Below, one piece after another: positions 40,684 through 48,500 of a stretch of 64,000 nt of DNA. Each line of letters starts with the position of its first letter. Position 1 is the stretch's first letter. The stretch covers positions 347,759-411,758 of the forward strand of contig POWB01000001.1 of NCBI GenBank assembly GCA_010912705.1, written 5' to 3'. The position numbers and the translations under genes were made by a program. The notes under the pieces were generated by a model, which had not been told where the DNA came from, did no database searches, and saw only the letters and a list, made by a program, of their open reading frames with translations. The DNA comes from Halochromatium sp. (lineage in GTDB: Bacteria > Pseudomonadota > Gammaproteobacteria > Chromatiales > Chromatiaceae).

Positions 40684-41499
40684 TCACTCCCGCGTCCAAC
40701 CCTCCACCGTTGCCAGCGGCACCCCGGTGAGTTGGGCAATGGCGTCCGGCGCTAGGCCATGCGCCAGCATTTGGCGCGCGATTGCGGTTTGTGCTTTGGC
40801 CTCGCCTTTCGCCTCGCCCTCGACCACGCCCTTCTCAAACTGATCGCGACCAATGGCCTCATAGCCATACTCGTCCTTCATCCGCGCGCGATCCTGGGGC
40901 GTCAGGCCATCGCGCGCGATGAGGCCGAAAATCTTGTGGATCAGCGGATTCTGATAGGCGCTCTCATCCACTTCCTCATCGAGACTGTCGGCAATCGCCT
41001 GCAGCCATTCCCGGTACGGCTCGGGCGTGGCGTCGCTGACGTATTTCGGGCACAGATAAATCACTCTGTGGGCTATTTCTCCAAGCGGCTGGCCTTGTAA
41101 GTCTTTCGGATCGAAGTCAATGCTGGCGTACTCGACCTGATGGCGGTCGCCCGAGGTCAGCACGACCAGGGTCAGCACCTGTAAGGGCGGGCGATAATCC
41201 TTGGCGGCGGCCACCTGTTCCAGGATCGCCGCGCAGTGGTAATGGAGAAAGCGATGATAGTGATCCGGTAGCTTGACATGCTGAATGTCGATCACAATCC
41301 GATTGACGTGATCCTCAGCATAGAGATCAAAGCGCGAATCGACCAGGCCAATCGGCGGGTCGAAGCGCTTTTCGGTGTCGACATGATCAATGTTCACGGT
41401 CACGCCGGTCATCGCTTCGACGAAGCCGGCGAAGATATCCGGCTCGCTGAAGGCTTTTTTGAAGATGACGTCATAGCGCAGCGGGGCGACCTGTTTCAT
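40684..41499 (-). CDS. Rpn-family PD-(D/E)XK nuclease / putative transposase-related protein
   Basis: The 271-residue protein begins PLRYDVIFKKAFSEPDIFAG, the standard start of the PDDEXK_2 (Rpn/transposase-related) family. VDSRFDLYAED and RIVIDIQHVKL supply the D and (E/D)xK-like positions; the second has DIQ rather than EMQ/EIQ. A charged Glu/Lys/Ala linker (EGEAKGEAKAQ) leads to a C-terminal helix-turn-helix-like end (APDAIAQLTGVPLATVEGW). The ATG at 41499 has GGAG 9 bases upstream. RecA-independent DNA-cleaving activity is known for E. coli Rpn proteins; activity here is inferred. Confidence 0.85.
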   Translation of the reverse strand: MKQVAPLRYDVIFKKAFSEPDIFAGFVEAMTGVTVNIDHVDTEKRFDPPIGLVDSRFDLYAEDHVNRIVIDIQHVKLPDHYHRFLHYHCAAILEQVAAAKDYRPPLQVLTLVVLTSGDRHQVEYASIDFDPKDLQGQPLGEIAHRVIYLCPKYVSDATPEPYREWLQAIADSLDEEVDESAYQNPLIHKIFGLIARDGLTPQDRARMKDEYGYEAIGRDQFEKGVVEGEAKGEAKAQTAIARQMLAHGLAPDAIAQLTGVPLATVEGWTRE

Positions 41500-41596
41500 C
41501 GGATAGGCTCCAAAGGTGATGCGATCAACCACGCGCCTCGGGAATGGGCCTAGGTTCCTGGGTGGATGGGTCGTTGGCGGTGTTCATCGCTATTCA

Positions 41597-41656
41597 AATC
41601 AGCTCGCCGCGGGCATCGGCGGCTGGATTGCGGCTGGGGCCGTTGCCCGCACTGCC
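41597..41656 (-). pseudogene. In-frame relic of the PD40-like tail after the FG-GAP gene stop
   Basis: Directly after the TAG that ends the FG-GAP gene, and in the same frame, the minus strand reads GSAGNGPSRNPAADARGELI before a TGA. The matching stretch in the 1834-residue protein is [20 protein letters not shown]. So the gene once continued into the propeller-like tail, and most of that tail has been lost. Confidence 0.7.
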
Positions 41657-44600
41657 CTAATCCCTGGAAGCGGCCTTGACTTGGCGCCGTGGTGCAGCGG
41701 TGGTTGGTGCGTCGATCGTCTCGCGTGCTGTTGGCGAACAGGTCACCGCCGCAGCTGTGGCGTGCAGCCGCCCACCACGAGCCACATGAAAGGCATCTGG
41801 CGAAAACAGGATGCGTGGCGCGCGCAACGTCAGCGCAGCCCCGCTAGATAGCATGCCCGTGTCGATGATGCGAATCCCGACCTCGGAGCTGAAGGCCTGG
41901 TGGACACTGCCAATAATGGTAACGGCCAGAAAGGTCTCATTAGTGCTGCATTCGCCGATGTCACGATTGCTGGCATCCGTGAGCGAAAGGGCTTGGACGT
42001 TGGCCGGTGTTGGATTGCGCATACCAGCCCGGTGGTACTGAAGCGCTGCGGTGATGGCCTGCGGGCCGCTCGCCGTGATTGGGACCTGCACCTGGTAGCT
42101 GAAGCGCAGCGGCAGGCTCAGCTCATTGGCGCTGAAGAGGATCGCGTCGCCTTCGGGGCTGAGCTCGGGAGCGCCCTCACCGCTGACCTCAGTGATGGCC
42201 CAGCCGCTTGGCAAGGTCGGTGTCCAGATGAGCGAGAGTATGGGGGCATCGCCCGTCTGCCCAACGGCGTTGGTGATGGTCAGCGGGCGACCGGCCGTAT
42301 AGGCGTCGGGGCTTGCGCCTTGGCTGGTCTGCAGGCTGGGCTCGGTCCCATCGGGGGTACGGGTACGCGCCTGTCCGGTCGTCCATTGACGCTCGCCGGG
42401 GGCGTAGCCATCGAGGCCGGCCGGGTTGCTGTGATAGGCCTGTGCACGCCAATAGGCGAGCACACGATTGGCTTCATCGAGGTCGATCTGCCAGCCGGGG
42501 TCGCCATAATCGGCACTGTGGCGATCGATGGGATGTTGGTCGAGCACTAACGGATCAGGCGCGGCCGTCAGGGTGATCGGGTTGATCATCGCGTCGGACT
42601 GATAGCGCACCTGAGCACGAAGTGACGCTGCCCCGCTAGCGGTGATCGGTACACTGATGTGATAGCGGAAATCGATCGGCAGTTGCAGGTTGCCGGTGAA
42701 AAGGATGCTGTTGTTGTTGACCTGGGGCTGGCCATCGCCGACGGCGCTGACCACCTCCCAGCCGGAGGGAAGTTCGGGCACCCAACCGAGCGACTGGGCG
42801 ACAGCGCCTGAGCGATCATTGAATTGCCCGGTGACGGTTAGCAACATGCCAGGCACGTAGCGCTCTGCGCTCTGGGTGGCGGTCAGATCCTGAGTGGCAA
42901 AGTGCGCGGTGATAGCCTTGGCGCTGGTGATGTTGCTCAAGGTACATGTGATGGCGGTACCGCTGCAGTCGCCGCTCCAGTGGGTTAAGGTGTAGCCGCT
43001 GGTAGGGGTCGCAGTGCAGGTGCCGCTCGCACCATGCTCGACAGGGTTGGGCAGGCATTGAATGCGGCCGCCTTGCGTTGGGATGACTGTCGTTTGAATC
43101 GAATACTGTACAGACGAGTTGAAACGATTCTCGTACCAAGCGATTTTATCATCGAATAGTGAAGCTGAGATCACATCAGCATCGCCATCGCCGTCAAGAT
43201 CGGCGGCATAGACAGAACTGGCGCCATTGGCGCTGATGGTAATCAACTGCTGCGGTCCAAAGTGCCCTCTGCCTAGATTTTCGTACCATACAATCTTGTC
43301 ATCATTACTCAAAGCCGAGAGCACATCCGCATCGCCATCGCCATCAAGATCGGTGGCATACACTGATGAGGCTCCACTCATTGCTTCCATGCCGATGACC
43401 TGCTGCGGCCCGAATGTAGCGCCTAGGTTTTCGTACCAGGCGATTTTGCCGTCCTCCCCGGAAGCCGAGAGCACATCAGCATCGCCGTCCTCATCAAGGT
43501 CGATCGCGTAAACAGAATTAGTAGGACCATCAACCGCCGTGGTGATGATCTCTTGCGGCTCAAAATAACCGCCACCGAGGTTCTCATACCAAGCGATCTG
43601 GTCATCCAGATAAGATGCCGAGAGCACATCGGCATCGCCATCGCCGTCAAGGTCGATGGCATAGATTGATGGAGAGCCTCGGACAGCCGTCGTGACGATC
43701 TCTTGCGGACCAAAGCGACCGTCACCAAGGTTTTCGTACCAAGTAATACTGCCCGTCCAGGCATTCTCGTAGACAATCTCAGCGGCTGCGAGCACGTCGG
43801 CATCGCCGTCGCCATCCAAGTCCGTGGCGAAGACCGATGGCGATGTGCCCCCGCCGACATCGGTGGTTATCGCCCGCTGCGCCCCGAAAGTCCCACCGAG
43901 GTTCTCGTACCAGGAGATCTGGCCGTATTCAGCCGAGAGCACATCGGCATCGCCGTCGCCATCAAGGTCAATTGCATAAACGGACTTCACATAAACAGCT
44001 TGATCTGTAATGACTTGCTGCGGCCCAAAGACGTCACCTCCGAGATTTTCGTACCAAGCAACCTTGTCGTCTCGGGACGAAGCCGAGAGCACATCGGCGT
44101 CAGCATCCCCGTCAAGGTCAATCGCATAAACGGAAATAGGCTCATTCACGGAAGGCCCTGTCAGCACTTGTTGTTCGCCAAATTTACCCGATCCGTCATT
44201 TTCGTACCAAGCAATTTTTTGATCGAAAACTGAGACTGAAAGTACATCGGTATCACCATCAGCATCAAAATCGGCCGTATAGAGTGATACAGCACCTTTA
44301 ATAGTGGCAGTGATGATGCTTTGCGAACCAAAAGTGCCTGCGCCCAAATTTTCGTACCAAACGACTTGTTCGCTCCCGTGCAAACCAGAGACTAAGATCA
44401 CGTCCGCATCACCATCGCCGTCAAGGTCAGCGGCAGAAAGGGTGCGCAGATTCGTTGTTGCAGTCGTAACGACTTGCTCTAGCGCAAAAGAGCCATCGCC
44501 GAGATTTTCGTGCCAAACGATTTTGTTATCGGAAGGGTAAGCTGAAATGATATCGAAATCACCGTCGCCTTCAATGTCAGTGATATGAGCGAATACAGGC

Positions 44601-45385
44601 GGATAGGCAGCAGTAGTTGCAATCACTTGCTGCGGCCCAAAAGAACCGTCGCCAAGGTTTCTATACCAGAACATCCTATTATCGTTTCCTGAAGCAGATA
44701 GCACATCAGCATAACCATCGCCGTCTAGATCGCGAGCATAAGCAAACCGAGGGCAGCTTAAAAGAGCAATTAACCTTTGCGACCCAAAAGACCCATGGCC
44801 TGAATTGCTGTACCAAGCAATCTTTCCATCATTACACGAAGAAGAAAGAATATCGATATCGCCATCGCCATCGAGATCAGCGGCATCGATCGCTTGAAAG
44901 TAGTCTGTCGCCGCAGCGCTTGAGATGATCTGCTGCGATCCAAATGAGCCATTCCCTAGGTTCTCGTACCACGCGAACTTGTTGCCCGAACTTGAGGCCG
45001 AAAGCACATCAACATCGCGATCAGCGTCAAGGTCGATCGCATAAACAACCGTTGCGCCAATAGCCTCGGTGGTAATTACCTGCTGCGGCCCGAAAGCGCC
45101 TCCACCAAGGTTTTCATACCAAGCGATCTTACCGTCATCCGATGAGGCGGAAAGGACGTCTAAATCACCATCACCGTCGAGATCGGAGCCATAAACGGAG
45201 CGAGCACCATTGACTTCTGAGGCAACAATGATCTGTTGCGGACCAAATAGATCCGTTACCAGCGGCATCTCCTCGGCATTGATCGACTTAGAGCCTAACA
45301 AAGCGATCATCAGAAAACACAGCCGGGCAAGACTGCGACGGATAGACCATCCCAACGGGCGATGCGCATTAGAGCCAATGACCAT
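41657..45385 (-). CDS. Giant secreted FG-GAP/VCBS-repeat protein with InlB-like, GW-LP, dockerin-like and coathanger-like modules
   Basis: A 1242-residue protein starting at the ATG at 45385, which has GAGGAG 6 bases upstream; the signal peptide core is ARLCFLMIALLGSKSINA. Fourteen FG-GAP-type repeats of about 52 residues follow (DLDGDGDADVLSAS and IAWYENLGGG), roughly residues 35-775, enough for two seven-bladed propellers. Then comes an InlB-like repeat (CTATPTSGYTLTHWSGDC) and a GW-LP module (LGWVPELPSGWEVVSAVGDG). A dockerin-like segment (HSADYGDPGWQIDLDEANRV to DGYAPGE) precedes a second GW-LP module. The shared C-terminal module (LRAPRILFSPDAFHVARGGR) comes last. The PD40-like tail is missing and a relic of it lies beyond the stop. 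Confidence 0.82.
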   Translation of the reverse strand: MVIGSNAHRPLGWSIRRSLARLCFLMIALLGSKSINAEEMPLVTDLFGPQQIIVASEVNGARSVYGSDLDGDGDLDVLSASSDDGKIAWYENLGGGAFGPQQVITTEAIGATVVYAIDLDADRDVDVLSASSSGNKFAWYENLGNGSFGSQQIISSAAATDYFQAIDAADLDGDGDIDILSSSCNDGKIAWYSNSGHGSFGSQRLIALLSCPRFAYARDLDGDGYADVLSASGNDNRMFWYRNLGDGSFGPQQVIATTAAYPPVFAHITDIEGDGDFDIISAYPSDNKIVWHENLGDGSFALEQVVTTATTNLRTLSAADLDGDGDADVILVSGLHGSEQVVWYENLGAGTFGSQSIITATIKGAVSLYTADFDADGDTDVLSVSVFDQKIAWYENDGSGKFGEQQVLTGPSVNEPISVYAIDLDGDADADVLSASSRDDKVAWYENLGGDVFGPQQVITDQAVYVKSVYAIDLDGDGDADVLSAEYGQISWYENLGGTFGAQRAITTDVGGGTSPSVFATDLDGDGDADVLAAAEIVYENAWTGSITWYENLGDGRFGPQEIVTTAVRGSPSIYAIDLDGDGDADVLSASYLDDQIAWYENLGGGYFEPQEIITTAVDGPTNSVYAIDLDEDGDADVLSASGEDGKIAWYENLGATFGPQQVIGMEAMSGASSVYATDLDGDGDADVLSALSNDDKIVWYENLGRGHFGPQQLITISANGASSVYAADLDGDGDADVISASLFDDKIAWYENRFNSSVQYSIQTTVIPTQGGRIQCLPNPVEHGASGTCTATPTSGYTLTHWSGDCSGTAITCTLSNITSAKAITAHFATQDLTATQSAERYVPGMLLTVTGQFNDRSGAVAQSLGWVPELPSGWEVVSAVGDGQPQVNNNSILFTGNLQLPIDFRYHISVPITASGAASLRAQVRYQSDAMINPITLTAAPDPLVLDQHPIDRHSADYGDPGWQIDLDEANRVLAYWRAQAYHSNPAGLDGYAPGERQWTTGQARTRTPDGTEPSLQTSQGASPDAYTAGRPLTITNAVGQTGDAPILSLIWTPTLPSGWAITEVSGEGAPELSPEGDAILFSANELSLPLRFSYQVQVPITASGPQAITAALQYHRAGMRNPTPANVQALSLTDASNRDIGECSTNETFLAVTIIGSVHQAFSSEVGIRIIDTGMLSSGAALTLRAPRILFSPDAFHVARGGRLHATAAAVTCSPTARETIDAPTTAAPRRQVKAASRD

Positions 45386-45535
45386 CGAATGCTCCTCAAG
45401 CGATACTGAAACCCTGTTGCCAAAGTGTCCCCTACTTCGGCAACGAATCCTCAAGTTCAATCCCTTGTCTTTAAAGGCCCCATACGACAGTGCGCCACCA
45501 CACTTGCGCGCCGGTCAGACCAAGCGCCGGCAGGC

Positions 45536-48500
45536 TTAGGGCGCACCGGGGTGGAGCGGATTGCTCAGGGTCAAGGCGTGTGTCTGTCCCGGCAGCAGCC
45601 ACTGGAGCTGATCACCTGCGAGACTGAAGACCGGGCGTGCCTGCTCGGGCGCGGCAGCTAAGGCGTCGGGACAGGGCTGGCGCTGATAGACCGCGGTCTG
45701 CCGGTCATAGAGGTGGACCTGACAACGCTGATCCTCTTGCTCACCCTGCCCCTGCTCCTGCACTTCCAGATAGACGACGAAGCGTCCATTAGCGCTGATC
45801 GCCGGATGATGGGCGTCGACTGGTCTTCCGTCTGGAGCCGTGGCAAGGCTGAGGCTGGTCGCGGCCTCACCGCTGCCGGTCGCGGTGATCAGCACGGCGC
45901 GGCGTTCAGCGTCGCTGTGCTGGTCGTAGACGATCTCGCGCCCTTGAGCATCGATACCGGGATGCGCGGAGGCACCGAGCGCATTGGTCAGGCGTAACGT
46001 CTGACCCAGGGCCAGGTCGTGCAGATAGATGTCGCTGACGCCGTTGGTGTCGTGCGGCACTAGGTCATCGGCCTCGCTCTCAAAGAGGATCAGCTCGCCG
46101 CTGGCATCGGCGGCCGGATAGCGGCTGGAGCCGTTGCCTGCCTTGCCCTGCTCGGTGACGCTGATCAGCGCGAGCTGGTCGCTGAGCAGGTCGAGCCGGT
46201 AGAGGTCGCTGGCGCCCTGGTTGCCGTCATGGGCGAGCAGGGGCTGGGTGGTCTCAAGGATCATCCAGTGCTCATCGGCGTCGAGCAGGGTGCTGATCAG
46301 CGTGCTGGGGTCGGTGTCGATGCCGAGCTGGCTGAGCCGGTCTTTGAGCCATAGCGGCAGCAAGTGCGGCGGGGTGATCAGCGGCGGCGCACTGAGTTGA
46401 TCCTCGATCAACTCACCGCTGGCGCTAACCGCTGTGGGTAAAACGGCGGCTCTCGCTCTGGCTACGGCGCTCGACACCGAGCAGGTCACCGCCGAGGCGG
46501 TGGCACCAAGCCGGCCGCCGGTCTCGACCCGGAAGCCGGGGGCGAAGTGTATGCGTGGTGCACGTAGTTGCAGCTCGGCGCCAGGGCTCACCTGAACGCT
46601 GTCGGCAACCTCGAGGCTGACCTCGGAGCTGTAAACCTGCTGGCCCGTGGTGACGGGTGCGGTGATGCGGAAGGCGCTGCCGTGGCAATCGCCAATGGGG
46701 ATGCCGTCGCTATTCAGCGAGAGCGCAGCGGGGGCGACCTGGGCCGGGTTGCTCATGCCGAGGCGCTGGTAAGATAGCGTAGCCGCGATGGTCTGCGCGC
46801 CGCTGGCGGTGGCGGGGATCTGCACCTGATAGCTGAAGCTCAGCGGCTGCGGCAGCGTGCTGGCGAGAAACAGGATCTCTTCACTGCTAGCGCTCAGCTC
46901 GGGGGCGCCCTGGCCACTGACCGAGTCGGGCAGGATCGTCCAACCGGCCGGCAGGCGGGGCGCCCAGAGCAGGGCTACCGGTGGGCTGTCGCCGCTTTGG
47001 CCGATGGTATGGGTCAGGGTTAGAGTACCGCCGGGGCTGTAGATGCTGGCGCTGGCCTGTTGGGTGACCTGGGGCACCTCAGCGTTGGCAGGGGCCATGC
47101 GGCCAGTGGGCCGCACGGCGATAGCCTGGGCCGCCAGTGTCTGAGCATCGGCAGCCTGGGCATCCAGCGCCTGAGCGTCGGTAGCCTGGGCCTGCAATGT
47201 CTTAGCATCAAACGCCTCAACCATCAACGCATTGACGGTCTGCTGCGCACCAGGGGCGTAGCCGTCGTCGCTGTCGGGATTGACATGATAGGCCTGGGCG
47301 CGCCAGTAGCCGATGACGCGATTGGCCTCGAAGGAGTCGATGCGCCAGGCGGGGTCTTGGTAGTCGGCGCTGTGGCGGTCGCCGTTGGTGTCTCCAGGGC
47401 CAGCGTCGTAGCCGTCGGGGCGGGTGCTGTCGACGTGGTAGGCCTGCTCGCGCCAGTAGAGCAGCAGGTCGCTGAGCTCGGTGGTATCGATGCGCCAGCT
47501 GGGCTCCTCATGGTCGGCGCTGTGGGGCTCAACAGGCTGCTGTTCGAGATTGAGGATGGCGGGGGCGACGTTAAGGCTGGCAAAGTCGCCCATGCTAGCG
47601 TCGCGATAGCGCGCCAGGGCGGTGATGGTCTTGGGGTAGCGGGCATCGCTGGGGACGCTGACCTGGTAGCTGAAGTCGAGATCAAGAGGGCGCTGCAGGC
47701 GACCGAGGAAGCTGATCTCGCCGGTGCTGACATCAAGCTCCGGGCTGCCGTCGCCGTCGACCGCGACCACCGACCAGCCGGTCGGCAGTTGTGGGTTCCA
47801 GATCAGACTGAGCGCGCCCACGCCATCCGGGAAGCTGGCATGATTACTAACGCTGAGTAAACCGCCCGGCACGTAGCGCTCAGGCGCGGCATGGGTGGCA
47901 ACGGGCTGGCCAGCAAAGCCGAAGTGTGCGGTAACGCGCTGGGCACTGGTGACATTGCTGATACTGCAGCTAGAGCTTGTGCCACTGCAGTCGCCGCTCC
48001 AATTAACAAAGGTATAGCCGCTATTCGGGGTAGCGGTGCAGGTGCTGGTGCCACCAGGGCTAACCGGGTTTGGGGTGCAGCTAAGACTGCCGCTGGCGCT
48101 AGGGGAGACGCTCGTCTGAATTGGATAGGTGATAATGGGCTCAGACTCGAAGGTGACGCTAAGCGTTTGGGCGCTATTCAGCCTCAGAGTACAGGTATTA
48201 GCTGCACCGCAGTTGGTCTGGCTCCAACCCGTTAAGTGCGAGCCAGCGGCAGGTATGGCGGTTAGTGTGACTTCAGTACCAGGTGCATAGGAGGCGAAGC
48301 AGTCATTACCGCAGTTGATTCCAGGCGGGTCGCTGGTCAAGGTTCCGCTCCCAGTTCCGCTGAGCGAGACTCGTAGGTCAACCCACTGCCCACTGCGCAC
48401 TAAACGCACAAAATATGTATCGTCCTTAGCGTTTTGATCAAAATCACCAAGGTCGAAGGAAACAGACCATGCATACCAAGGGTAGTCCGGGTGGCTAGCG

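Noticed and set aside
42313..42576. Small frames on both strands within the GW-LP/dockerin-like region
   Set aside because: All are out-of-frame shadows of the FG-GAP gene.
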